The notes: generated by a model not told the origin, from the letters alone. DNA of 64,000 bases from Megaustenia siamemsis (GCA_032433765.1 JAVIAB010000156.1:85047015-85111014), one strand, 5' to 3'; counted from the first letter of the stretch, positions 46,498 to 56,148 are shown. Program-made: numbers and translations.

Positions 46498-46978
46498 ATT
46501 TGCGCATCCACGGGCCCCTCGAAACCGAAGTATCCACGGGGCGAGCAAACGATAAATGATACGGTCGTTTATGTGTTGTCTCGATGAAAAAGGCATGAGA
46601 ATTCTGTTGAGTTTCGCGCTAAGACACTTAAGAAGTATATAATAAACACAATATAGACCGCACATGTTGCTAAACAAATATTGCAACACCCGCGGGTTGT
46701 AGCCGAATGGAACGTGTGAGTTTTGCTCGATAAAGTTTAAAATATCCACATGTCTGGGAGGAAACCGTAGGAATCGAAATACTCACATTCACTGAGACCG
46801 TTATAAAAAACCCAATGCTCACCAGGTTCGAGTGCCAGTCGGTGTTTATGAGAAAGGCTGCGGTCGCGGTTGGGTCGATGCTTGGCGGTAAGTGGTTTCG
46901 TGGAATGACACTAACGAAGGAACAACGTCGAACGAAAATATTCGACATCAAAAGGTTGTAAATCTCCCTCGTGTTCAT
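46480..46978 (-). pseudogene. adenain-like cysteine protease, frameshifted
   Basis: A Ulp1/adenain-type maturation protease that in Polintons and adenoviruses cleaves capsid precursor proteins. The start MNTREIYNLL and the spread of motifs over about 165 codons fit the family. His region GEHW (46811-46826), Asp region FDSYG (46764-46778) and the Cys region MCGLYC (46648-46665) are all present, but they lie in different frames, so at least two frameshifts separate them. The frame ends NSTTGQ at the inner edge of the left TIR. Last gene of the minus-strand cluster. Confidence 0.75.
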
Positions 46979-47012
46979 CTTCTTTCTCTCAAACGGCGAA
47001 GTCTGTTAGAAT

Positions 47013-48280
47013 CTACCTTGTCTTGGACACCTCGAGTACTAAATCCAACTCGGCGTAGACGATAACTTGTAGGGGAGTAGTTGAGGGAGTGGCAAACTTG
47101 AGTTCTATCGACAAGGGTCCGCTTGTGGCTAGCTCAAAATGGTAGCCGTCCGGTAGGCTGGAGGTGAGGTCAAAACCAAATAGACAAAATCGGTCCTTAA
47201 ACTCTCTTTAATCAACGTTATTCCCAGCGTCTTTACCAATCAGACCCATGGCCAGATTTGTACCAAAGAAAACTCTCGCGTATTGATTTCGTTTAACGTC
47301 CATAGTTCAAAGTTAGAGGCCTTCCGAGATGCATTTCCCGTCGACCGTCAGGTCCATATAAATCAGACCAAAGTGTTGAAAATTGAACGGGTTAGCTGTA
47401 TAAACACCATTAAACGCACTGGCCGTAATCAGACCTATCACTATATGGGTTGGTGTTTGAGACAAAAATAAATTGTCTTGACTGTGGGAGAACATCCCGC
47501 TAGCGATGGAAAATGTCTTGATGGTAACCCTCTTGATCGGGTACCGTGCATTCCCGCTTAAAAGAGCTTTATGTGGGCTATAGAAATCGCAGGGTTTAGC
47601 TTAGCTTTCCTGACCACGTGCGCGGCGTAGGTGATAACACTCTTATAACCCACAGAGCTATCGTGAGCCACGAGGTTGAACACGTCCTTAGTGGGCGTGA
47701 GTTTGATCTTTACATCGACTCTGTTTAACATGTAACGATCCTGCACAAAGGCATCAGAGTGCAAACGACCCATCATTTCAACCTCTTTACTATTCGAAGT
47801 CAAATCGCGCCGTCTTTTAAAACCCTCATTTTCTTTCAAATCGTCATGGTGTCTTTGTAGAACAGAGCGGCCGTCAAGTATCCCGTTTCGCATCCTCCCC
47901 GTAGTTTAGCGTAGCCTCAAACACTGTTCTAAAAGGATAGGTATTCTCCGACGGTGTAACCAACGTGTCGTTTAGCGATACGTCGACTTGTGAAAATAGA
48001 CTGTGAAGATAATTGTTGACTGGTCCTACCTCAGCATCCGGTGGTACACTATCCCCATTGGGGAGGGTGATCTTGACCCGCAGATGCAAAAACGTGTTGA
48101 AAAGATCTAGATATTCCTCGCTGTTTCCAGAAATGAAAAACTCTATCGGTGCGCTATGCGACAAGGCTGCGATCGGACGAATTTCAATAAATGACCAGAG
48201 TATAGAGATATATGTGTGGGTGGAACGCTAAATAAATCCAAACCAGAGTGAAGACATTCACATGATTTGGGGTGAATGAG
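47013..48280 (-). pseudogene. F54H12.2-like protein, probable major capsid protein, fragmented
   Basis: Belongs to the family known from the C. elegans transposon-derived gene F54H12.2, which sits beside an integrase gene (F54H12.3) as here. Recognisable pieces: LDLFSVPPTHISLYSG near 48230, SAPIEFFISGNSEEYLDL and VSLNDTLVTPSENTYPFRT (48164-47874), DRYMLNRVDVKIKLTPTKD (47893-47558), AFNGVYTANPFNFQHFGL (47495-47313) and a C-terminus VIVYAELDLVLEV ending at 47013. Total ~420 codons, close to the family length. The pieces are in several frames. Assignment as double-jelly-roll capsid protein is from family knowledge and gene order, not directly visible. Confidence 0.75.
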
Positions 48281-48288
48281 GGACATTA

Positions 48289-48782
48289 TTAATCGAAAAT
48301 ATTCTTTGCCACCCTCGTCTTCATCTTCTTGCTGTACACCGAATGAAGGGGTAACTGTCTAGATGTCGGTTTTATCCTCTTCGTAACGGGTTCTCCAGGT
48401 GGAGGTAATTTCATAACTCGCTTTCTGCTTTGTCGTAAACCACTTCCTGATTGGTTGTTACCACTCAGGTGGTCTACGGCCCGTGTATCAACCGCTGACC
48501 GGCCTCCTTAGCTCGTTCTTTGAAAGCTTCACCGATATTTTTCCCGGCTAATGCGTCCTGTGCGACCTGCAGACCGGTCCCGAATCCTTCTCGGAGCAAG
48601 GCCTTACCGCCTGTTTTAAACCAGGGTAAAATAGCCCTCCCGATTCCACCAAAGAAACTACCGATTACTCGACCGCTCTGACTTCGACCTCCTATAAACA
48701 CGGGCATTCCATCACCCGTCTGACAACAGTAAAAGTCTTCGTATAACTCAACATCTCGATGAAGGGGGGGGTGTCTCACCAT
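48289..48782 (-). pseudogene. basic pX/pVI-like virion protein, frameshifted at C-terminus
   Basis: Short protein beginning MVRHPPLHRD with GDGMPVFIGGRSQSGRVIGS, FFGGIGRAILPWFKTGGKAL and GLQVAQDALAGKNIGEAFKE. This Gly-rich, amphipathic, basic composition between major and minor capsid genes is typical for the adenovirus pX/pVI-like proteins of Polintons and adintoviruses, which bind DNA or disrupt membranes. A Lys/Arg-rich continuation (SRKRVMKLPPPGEPVTKRIK, ending KNIFD at 48289) lies in another frame, indicating a frameshift near 48475. Confidence 0.65.
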
Positions 48783-48873
48783 TATACCAGCTCGAGATGT
48801 TTCTTCACTCGAAAGTGTACCGTTAGCACCGACTCCCGCTGGTGAATGGAATGGTTTTTCCGTGTACGTTGGC

Positions 48874-49562
48874 TTAAAGGATTTCCACGGTATCGAAGGA
48901 AAATCTACTCAGGCTTATCGTAGATCTGAAACACCGCGGTGTGATTTCTATTGAGAACAGGCGCCCCTGAGGAGAGGCACCATCACATCCCGACAGGTCT
49001 GGGAGAAACGAGATCGCAGTAGAGACATTCCTCGCAACACTTTCCAAGTCCATTACGCCCACGCTGTAGATATCGGGAGTTGTGTCTGATATAGAGGTCG
49101 TGGGAAGGCTAACATGTTTTTCAAAGTGTCGCTTATGGTAACACTGACACCTTTTTCGTAGAGTTTCAAGATGGCTTTATTCACCTCCTTTGCGTAAATG
49201 AATTTCATTTGTTTCGCTTTCACATCCCCTTTCGACTCATCCTCCGCCTCCGCTTTTACGCTCAACGCATTCAACGCGCCGATGAACGCATCGGGTTTCT
49301 TGTATAACCCAGGCTCCAGGGTCACGTTGAAATGAAATCTAGCGTCGCAAATATCGTCGTTAGCGAGAGATTCGTACCGAATCCAGATATCACCCCCTAT
49401 TACATTGAAATAATTTAGCGGAAACTGTATCTCCACCAGTGCGATCTCATACTGCGTCGAAATGTCAATGGTCTGAGGGAGTTTAACGCAAAAGTGGCCG
49501 GGGTAATTATCCTTAAAAAGTTCCATAGATGCATTGCTGGGTAGGGTGACATAAAAACTCAT
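48874..49562 (-). pseudogene. probable minor capsid (penton-like) protein, frameshifted
   Basis: Starts MSFYVTLPSNASMELFKDNY with a good ATG 3' of the integrase, and continues QYEIALVEIQFPLNYFNVIG. This N-terminal pattern (a coat-like protein with ...YEVALVEIQYP...) is found in a conserved family encoded next to F54H12.2-like genes in many invertebrate Polintons. The second part (48874-49062, DLESVARNVSTAISFLPDLS) is in a different frame. Identification as penton/minor capsid protein rests on position and family association. Confidence 0.55.
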
Positions 49563-49697
49563 GTTACTCGTTTCATCATCGCCTCTCCAAGTTTGGATTC
49601 GGTAGCATGTAACCCAAACAGCTGCTCAGTATGGCTATCCACAGTTTTCTCTCATTTGCATCTGGCTTTTCGGTGGTCAGATTGAACAGCGAGTCCG

Positions 49698-50843
49698 CTA
49701 CAACTGTATATATAAGTACCACTTAAATAAATAGGGCTCTCCAAAAGTTACCACTTCTGCTTCTTCTCTCATCTCTAGTTTTTTGCATCTGACAATGTCC
49801 TTGGTCGGTATCCAACTATTAAATGAGGAATCGTACCCAAACCATTTGACTAAACTCTCTTTTCGCCCAAATGATGTGCGACGCTCAGTTATGATACTCT
49901 CGATTCTGTACTCGTGCTTGTCTCCGACTTTCTGAATTTCCGGTGTGTAGAATGATCCCTCTATCTCATCACCCTATCGTCTTTCAACACATATGTAACG
50001 GGGTTTGTTTCATTTACTCGACTGATGGAAAACAGTTCCTCCGTCCAAGCCGGGGCATAACCTTTAATTAAAATTAGCTCTCCCCAGGACCAGTCTAACT
50101 CGAACACTAGGCTTATAAAGGGGTCTTTAAAATTTAAATTTGCGTTTGGTATTATACAACGTGCTCCATACCTGTTCTTGATTGTCTGCGTTGACGTCGA
50201 CCGGTGCCATTTTATACTTCGTGATACGAATGGTTATAACTTCGAAGTAGGGCGGTTAGGACTCGGACATAAGACAGTTTATTGGATTTCGTGAAATATC
50301 GCCACATCCGTTGTTTCAGAGTCCTATTAAAGCGTTCCACCACGGTGGCCTTAATATCTTCGTTCTGTGTAGTGAAAAAGTGAACGTTGTTCTCAGCGAG
50401 GAATTTCTGAAATGTTCTGCTCCGAAACTCTGACCCCTTATCCGTTTGAAAACTCGCGGGTTTCCCATCGAGAAATATCTTACCGACGGCTTCCACTAAG
50501 GATTTCCCCGTTTTGGTTCATATCGGTACAGACCATGCGAATTTACTGAAAACGTCAACGCAAGAAACTAAATAGGAATACCCATCGTTGTGGCTTTTCA
50601 AATGTCTCAAATCAATTAGGTCTGCCTGATATTGCTGTTGGGGCCACTCGTTATAATGGGACGCCTTTCAAATCTGCGACGAATTGGTTTATGAAGGGTA
50701 TAGGTATCCTAATGACTCAACCATTGTTTGATCTTTGCAAGTCCCAGTTTGGTGTTACGTTGCACGGCCGTTGCACCACTATACGCCCCTGGTCGACTAG
50801 GGTCAAAGTAATGACGTTTCAATATTTTCTCCACCGTTCCCAT
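49698..50843 (-). pseudogene. Polinton integrase (retroviral type) with chromodomain, broken
   Basis: Retrovirus-like DDE integrase that inserts the element, with the 6-bp duplication seen at its ends. From about 50843: MGTVEKILKRHYFDPSRPGA, then IKQWLSH followed by an in-frame TAG, LHKPIRRRFERR, QADLIDLRHLK and CVDVFSKFAWSVP (first catalytic Asp), an in-frame TGA at 50518-50520, FQTDKGSEFRSRTF (second Asp), and VVERFNRTLKQRMWRYF (catalytic Glu, 34 residues after the Asp). The C-terminal part holds a chromodomain near 49913-49795 (YRIESIITERR, SLVKWFGYDSSFNSW). At least two stops and several frameshifts. The related C. elegans gene is F54H12.3. Confidence 0.9.
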
Positions 50844-50915
50844 TTTGGTGTTGGGATTCCACTCTTTCTTTTTTTAGGTCTCAGTTTATACGTAGTTACG
50901 GGTGGAGTGGTTTCA

Positions 50916-51269
50916 TTACCTATCTTTGGGGTTTCTGGTGGTGGTGGTGTCTTGGTCTGCTCTGGTGGTACCTCGACTGATGGTGGTGTGGTGGGGAAGG
51001 TGTTTTTTATGTGCCGTGTTGTGTTGAATGAGATCGACCGAGCCCAATGAGCGTCGTTTATACTGCTCCAATCTAGTTAAATATTGATGCAGGGCACGTT
51101 GGTACACTCTGGCCTTATCAGCAGGTGCTAAATCATCGCGGAATAGGATACGTTGCATTTCATCATCTAAATCTGTCAAGTTGTCACCGATCGCCTCGGG
51201 TACGTGCTAGTAGTCTGTTTAAGGGCCTCGAGGAATCGAGGATCCATCAAAATCCTTTTTTTTGGCCAT
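50916..51269 (-). pseudogene. conserved small Polinton-associated protein, frameshifted
   Basis: ATG at 51269 starts MAKKKDFDGSS. Nearby in shifted frames are DPRFLEALKQ and MTDLDDEMQRILFRDDLAPA with KARVYQRALHQYLTRLEQYK. I recognise this arrangement (start, DPRLLE, TDLDxEMxxIL, YxxxLQRYL) as a recurrent small protein upstream of the integrase in F54H12-type elements, but know no function. The C-terminus becomes Thr/Arg-rich and ends at 50916, probably after a frame change. Confidence 0.55.
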
Positions 51270-51271
51270 TG

Positions 51272-51595
51272 TTACGCCCCGAGAATACTTAATATAGGTC
51301 GGAGCAAAACACCTATGAACCCACCAGTTTGTAGAATCTCTTTCCGCCGCTTAAGACTCAGTTTCTGAGAAGTCTTTAGTGAGAAGTCTCAACTTTGGAT
51401 CTTATGTCGACGTAGCTCACACTTCTGTCGCTGAGTGAGTCTAACATTACCTTTTAATATGTTATGACAACACTCGCACAAAAAGTTAATGAGTCTGGAG
51501 GAGGCTGTTTTTAATATGGCTCTTAAACCACTCGGCGAGGCGGCGCGCATACATTTCAATATTTCACCGTGCCGTCTAAGTGATTCATCACACAT
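51272..51595 (-). pseudogene. small basic core-like protein, frameshifted
   Basis: MCDESLRRHGEILKCMRAAS, then LINFLCECCHNILKGNVRLT and QRQKCELRRHK: a short, basic, helical protein recurring in these elements directly downstream of the ATPase. After the frame stops at 51389, an out-of-frame segment (about 51359-51272) reads LKRRKEILQTGGFIGVLLRP, a Gly-rich hydrophobic tail that I take as its continuation. Its function is unknown; a virion core or membrane-active peptide is possible. Confidence 0.55.
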
Positions 51596-51840
51596 GATTC
51601 TCTACTTTTCCACGTAGATGATTTGTCTCTCCCCTGGGAATATTTTTGTTCTCAACCTAAGATTATCGGGTGTATCCTGACGAAGATCTACCAGCAAGTA
51701 ACCGTGAGGAGACGCTGTCGCGTCCTTAAAACTATCTTGGAGGTACCCCACCTGTCCTGTGTACATTTGTTTAGCCAGATTGATAATTTGACTCCCGTCT
51801 CTCTGGTTCTTGAAAAGGACTAAATAGTGTGTATTGAGAC

Positions 51841-52218
51841 TTATGATTCGATGTTCTTTATTTTTCCGAATAGATTTTGAACAATGTACATCACACTAAT
51901 ATCTCTGTGAAGACTACCTTTGGTGAATAATTGTGTTACCCGCTCGTCCGTCTCAGACATCAAGTCATCGATGACGATCAGTCTTCTCTTCTTACCACCT
52001 TCCAATTTATCGATGTCTGGTAGCACCTCGATAAATCTCACTGACCCCGTAGTCTCGTATATTGGTTGCCATTCCGCATAACATCATATAACTTCCTCCG
52101 GTACTGGGACAGCTAACTCGTGAAGGTTCTGTATAAACGTTTGCACAAATACCTTTTTTCCACACCCTGTAGGACCGGCTATCAGAGCTGTGAAGGGATG
52201 ATTCCATCGGGGATCCAT
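51841..52218 (-). pseudogene. A32/FtsK-like packaging ATPase, one nonsense codon
   Basis: Pumps DNA into the capsid in Polintons and related viruses. ATG at 52218 begins MDPRWNHPFTALIAGPTGCG, with Walker A GPTGCGKK. An in-frame TGA (52084-52086) falls where the family usually has Trp in a WCYxEWQP stretch; downstream are RRLIVIDDLMSE (Walker B) and LFTKGSLHRDISVMYIVQN. The frame ends early at 51841, shortly after the sensor region, so the C-terminus may also be cut. Apart from the stop this is one of the better preserved genes here. Confidence 0.85.
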
Positions 52219-52677
52219 CCTCACAAGTGCTACCACTTTAGTGATTATACCACCGACAAAATGACAACGAGTGATTTTTGGTCAGCACGCGAGGTTTCCC
52301 CTCTTCAACTAACACCTATTTTAAAATCCACATCCTATATAAACACTACAGGGTTTCCTAGTCTCAAGCCGCATTACCTGAGACCGAATTGTTACACGCA
52401 CATAAACACACAATTATTTCGCACATCATCGTCCAGGTCAGCGGGGGATTTCCCACACATCACCCTATTGGTTCAGTTCCAGGGGTTACTGAACATGTCG
52501 CAACACGCATGATAACGTATTACCACGCCTGATAACGTATTGCGTTAGCTACTATAAATAGACTTTCCTCGATCCGATAACCGTGAAGGGTATAAAACCC
52601 CAGTCGATCAGTGTACACACACACACATAGATAACCAGCGTCTGTTACCAGGTGGCTTGTCTTTGTTTTCTTTGAAT
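52219..52677. promoter_or_regulatory. divergent promoter region between ATPase and PC4-like gene
   Basis: The only divergent gene pair of the element. Two TATA-like boxes face the plus-strand gene: TATAAATA (52553-52560) and TATAAAA (52591-52597). A direct repeat TGATAACGTATT occurs twice (about 52510 and 52530). An initiator-like TCAGTGT lies at 52608-52614. The start site was not deducible. Confidence 0.5.
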
Positions 52678-53358
52678 ATGGAGTCGTGTAGCTTAAATAC
52701 GCCAACTTCGTTTGATGCCTGTGATCAGCGCATATTTATGTCACGTGGTAATGAGACTGTAGTTCCTTTGTCAAAAGATGGCTTTAAGGCAGTCACGGTT
52801 TTTGTTTTTCGTAACAGACCATTGATAAATATAAGGACATATAGCGGTGATAGTTTTTTTAAGTTACCTACCAGAACTGGGATAACACTATCGAGAGAGG
52901 AATTTATGACGTTAATTGAGATGCGAGATGAAATTATAGCCGCTTATGCTAACCTCAACTACACGCCACCTCTCGTTAACCAGAACTACACGCCACCTGT
53001 TGTTAACCACCAGAACTACACACCAGCTCTTGTTAACCAGAACTACATACCATCTCTTGTTAACGCGAATCTCATCAACTACACGCCCCCTTTTGTTAAC
53101 CAAGGAAACCTCACTCTTGTTAATCAGACGACAGATACGGCAGCCAATATGGATGCCCCGTGTGTTTCAGCAGAGTCACCAATTACCTAGTCCAGCTTTG
53201 ATCAAGGTTTTGTCAAAGTGGAGGGCGGTTGTGTTTTGAAGGCTAATGAAACTTCCTATGCACCTGTGGTTGATAGACATTTAACACAAACAGACAGTAC
53301 CGCCGAAACAGGAGGGAGGAAACCCAGACGATTAAAATTATCAACAACCGGACAGTAA
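52678..53358 (+). pseudogene. PC4-like ssDNA-binding domain protein with NYTPP repeats, one in-frame stop
   Basis: ATG at 52678 (MESCSLNTPTSFDACDQRIF). About residues 30-85: a domain with INIRTYSGDSFFKLPTRTGI, then TLSREEFMTLIEMRDEI, matching the PC4/Sub1 C-terminal fold (xIDIREYW...GxKGISLxxEQWxxLKxxI) that binds single-stranded DNA. Five imperfect tandem repeats of NYTPPLVNQ follow (about residues 98-150), then an acidic-polar tail. The frame stops at TAG (53188-53190) but stays open in frame to 53358, through a basic GGRKPRRLKL to STTGQ and TAA; the last five codons lie in the right TIR. Only plus-strand gene of the element. In a polymerase-less element it could replace a replication protein; that is inference. 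Confidence 0.65.
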
Positions 53359-53442
53359 TATATTTTCAAATATGTGTTGTATTAATAATTAAGCTGTGAA
53401 ATATAGAACGAATTTTGTTTTGCTTTACATTGAATGTGAAAG

Positions 53443-53485
<43 letters not shown>

Positions 53486-53950
53486 GTCACTACTTAATAT
53501 TAGATTGTTAGCACAACCTTACTACTACCGACACATGATGATGTCGGTAGCGATGTTAGCGATACTAATAACACACCCCACTTGACGACTATCAACACGG
53601 GTATTACAGGTTAAACTATTTTATCTATTCCAATTGAAATTCCGAAGCTTAAAAAAAACATGCCGAATAGCCCCTTTCCCCTAGTTTTAGAACCGCTCTA
53701 ATAACACGTCAGCATTGTAGCGCCCCTTTCCCCACGCCGAGATAATCCCCGAGACGGTCACGCCACGACGCACGCCACGACCCGCCCCCGACCTTCGAGA
53801 TAAGCCGTCATGCCCGCACGCCGAGATAAGCCGATTACCGGACAAAAAAAGAATTTTTCACGGATTTGGTGCCAAAAATATGCATGTTTCGTGCTGTTTT
53901 GGTGCATGTTCTTTCACATTTGGATAGCGTAAACCCTGCAAGTTACTACT
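53341..53950. repeat. right terminal inverted repeat (610 bp)
   Basis: Inverted copy of 45912-46497. It has an expanded GA run (53443-53482), the GC-rich block with CCGAGATAATCC and CCGAGATAAGCC iterons (53737-53750, 53794-53806, 53820-53832) and the end GTTACTACT at 53942-53950. Roughly 90% alike by eye, with mismatches concentrated near the outer 40 bases. Confidence 0.95.
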
Positions 53951-54257
53951 GATGTCGTTATATGTAAGGGAGATGATGTCGTCATTTCTAAGTGAGATGA
54001 TGTCGTTATATCTAATGAGATGATGTCGTTATATCTAATGAGATGATGTCGTTATTTCTAAGGGAGATGATGTCGTTATATCTAAGTGAGATGATGTCGT
54101 TATATCTAATGAGATGATGTCGTTATATCTAATGAGATGATGTCGTTATATCTAATGAGATGATGTCGTTATTTCTAAGTTAGATGATGTCGTTATATCT
54201 AAGTGAGATGATGTCGTTATATCTAATGAGATGATGTCGTTATATCTAATGAGATGA
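53951..54257. repeat. 23/24-bp minisatellite, right part
   Basis: Continuation of the array at 44256-45911 after the Polinton-type insertion (GATGATGTCGTTATATCTAA units). The first six bases are the right copy of the target duplication. Confidence 0.95.
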
Positions 54258-54363
54258 AACAATCCAATAAAGTATCCACTATGTTGTAAGAATCAGGTCT
54301 GTTCCCATGACAGAATGAATGTAAAACATTAAATATGCATAAAATCATGTTTATATTTGACAG

Positions 54364-54430
54364 GAGCGTGCAGTGATGGGTCATGTGATTGCCGTCCTGA
54401 CATTCTTCTGCTTGGCTGCAGCGAGTGGAG
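54364..54430 (+). CDS. vWA-domain gene, exon 1: signal peptide
   Basis: Acceptor TTTATATTTGACAG precedes the exon; ATG at 54376 starts MGHVIAVLTFFCLAAASG, a textbook signal peptide: short start, hydrophobic core, small residues before the cleavage site. Donor GGAG|GTCAGT at 54431, leaving phase 1. The 5' 12 bases are untranslated, so a leader exon further upstream is likely. The phase fits exon 2 exactly. The encoded protein is therefore secreted or extracellular. Lies only 107 bases beyond the end of the 24-bp array. Confidence 0.8.
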
Positions 54431-55039
54431 GTCAGTACTGACTAGCTTGCTATCTATTATTGTTACAGCAACAATGTACTTTAGATAAAATATGCTGCTG
54501 GTGTTTACGGAGTCAGACATCGAGGCTCCCTAGACTCGGTACTTTTCTAATAGGATCGTTCTATGCTCTTATGATGATTTTAGAAAGGGTAAAATACATA
54601 GATTATGTTTTCTAAATAGGAAAGTGTAGTCAGTTTTTATCTATCTATTGACCTTTCGAGCCGTAGCTGGGCCTTAGGGCATAGACCCAAATATTATTTC
54701 TCTTATCTAAATTGTTATAGTCAATAGTCAATATTTGTTGTCAATTTAGACAAAGAATTATTGAATGAAGCTGTAACGTATTTAAATATTAATTATTATA
54801 GGAAAGTACTCTGTTCGTATTAATTAGTAAGAGAAAGTACGAAGTCTCTTCTTCTTTCTTCATTCAACTCCTCGTGCAGCATAGGTCTTAAACACACACT
54901 TTCAACTCCCTGTGGAGCATAGGTCTTCAACAAAGACTTTCAACTCCTGTGGAGCATTGGTCTTCAACAAACACTTTCCAAGCCGTTCTGTTTCTTGCCA
55001 TTCTTTTAAGATTGTTCCATGCCTTTCCCATCATCTTCA
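54431..55039. other. intron 1, left part
   Basis: AT-rich unique sequence; three to four copies of a ~37-bp repeat with CTTTCAACTCCTGTGGAGCA at about 54862-54970. Confidence 0.6.
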
Positions 55040-55365
55040 TCTCTGCTTCCACCTGTCTTCTCCAAGAATATTTTGGTCTTCCTCTTTGTCTCGTCCTCTG
55101 GTGATTCCAAAAAAGGGCTTGTTGTGTAATACTCTCAGTTGTCTTTTGAGGTGCGTGTCCTACCCAGCGCCATCGTCTTCGTTGTATCCCTTTGTCTTTG
55201 GTATTTGACTGGTACTTTTCCTTAATTCTACTTTAGTGATTTTGTCCTGCCATTTCCATCCTTTTATTCTGCGCAAGCATCCATTTAATGAAAGTCTGTA
55301 TATTCGTTATTGTCATTTTTGTTGTTCTCCATGTTTCACGGCCATATAATTAGAACTGTTTTAAC
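55040..55365 (-). mobile_element. LINE-C reverse-transcriptase C-terminal fragment
   Basis: Minus-strand frames contain CLRRIKGWKWQDKITK and further on GRDKEEDQNILGEDRWK, matching the CLRRIxxIxWxDxIxN region after the reverse-transcriptase core of non-LTR elements. Differs in sequence from families A and B. Broken, inside intron 1. Confidence 0.6.
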
Positions 55366-55829
55366 ATTGTAGATTACGCAGTACTTAGATATGAATTACT
55401 AAGAGAATGTAGGCAGTACTTACGCATGAAATGTTACAGGTAATCGCGGTGTGGGCACCTCTGGTACAACATAAATCGTACATACGTGTTGATATCTTCC
55501 TCTGTCATCACAATAAAGGGATAATAGATTTCGTGGGCACTGCCCGAGTTCATAGTTCGTGGTTCTGTAGACAAACACATTTATGATAAGATAGTGACAG
55601 TGGTTAAACACATAACAGGCAATAAGTTGTTTGTTTATGTTTGTGTGCAATCTTGTTGACTCGCAGTAAATATTCTCAACGTTTTTAGTGGACAATTTTC
55701 AGGGCAGTCTTTTAATATTTACCCATTCAAGGAAGCTGAGATAGGTCAAATGTTAGTGAACTGGACAACGAAGGTCAAGGTAAGTCAAGGTTAGTGAACT
55801 GACTGGACTGCCGAAGTCAAGTGTGATCC
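55366..55829. other. intron 1, unique part
   Basis: Nothing recognised besides a short duplicated AAGGTCAAGGTAAGTCAAGG stretch near 55771. Confidence 0.5.
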
Positions 55830-55985
55830 CGGTAGACGGCTCCTAGGTTCACCCAGCCTTAGATTAATACCAGACTTGTCTGGGTAAATGGGGTGGCCTG
55901 GTGTAACAGCAGCCACGTCATCCTAAAATGTAAGTTGATCATCGACAAATGTGAAGTTAGTGCCATCCCCTCCCCTTCTTTTGGA
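55830..55985 (+). mobile_element. tRNA-SINE body fragment (copy 3, diverged)
   Basis: TAGGTTCACCCAGCCTTAGA, ATTAATACCAGAC and a downstream GGGTAAATGGGGTGGCC...CCTAAAATGT stretch align with the tRNA-unrelated body of the SINE at 12453-12712, in opposite orientation. The tRNA-like head is absent. Confidence 0.6.
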
Positions 55986-56115
55986 AATTTGAAATAAATA
56001 GCGTTGAATTTTCTATCATTAATCTTTCATTTCCAACTTGACAATGATTTTGCAATAAATTATATTCTTTTGTTTTAAATATGGGAATGATTCATGAAGT
56101 TGATTTCGATTTCAG

Positions 56116-56148
56116 GTGAAGAGCTTGCCAGGGATGCTCCAGTAGATT
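56116..56148 (+). CDS. vWA-domain gene, exon 2: linker
   Basis: A 33-base exon between TTGATTTCGATTTCAG and the strong donor GATT|GTGAGT. With phase 1 input from exon 1 it reads GEELARDAPVD and ends in phase 1, matching exon 3. The short acidic linker sits directly after the signal peptide. Its size and phase make sense only in the context of exons 1 and 3. Confidence 0.75.

Larger units (their letters stand above)
45912..53950 (-). mobile_element. compact Polinton/Maverick (adintovirus-like) element, no PolB seen
   Basis: 8,039 bp between terminal inverted repeats starting AGTAGTAAC, with a 6-bp target duplication in the 24-bp array. Gene remnants on the minus strand, right to left: A32-like packaging ATPase, small core-like protein, small conserved protein, integrase with chromodomain, probable minor capsid protein, pX/pVI-like basic protein, F54H12.2-like probable major capsid protein, adenain-like protease. 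One plus-strand gene at the right end has a PC4-like domain. Polintons are normally 15-20 kb and encode a protein-primed family-B DNA polymerase; I find no polymerase motif in any frame. Almost all genes are interrupted, so this is an inactive copy of an endogenous virus-like transposon. Confidence 0.9.

Noticed and set aside
50691..51050. 119-codon plus-strand frame in the Polinton-type element
   Set aside because: Shadow of the integrase N-terminus and the small conserved gene on the minus strand, which have recognisable family motifs.
52120..52512. 130-codon plus-strand frame
   Set aside because: Antisense to the ATPase Walker A region and the divergent promoter; no domain.
45912..53950. 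Reading the element as a retrovirus or Ty3 element because of the integrase
   Set aside because: No reverse transcriptase, protease of a different class, long inverted rather than direct terminal repeats, and capsid/ATPase genes of the Polinton type.
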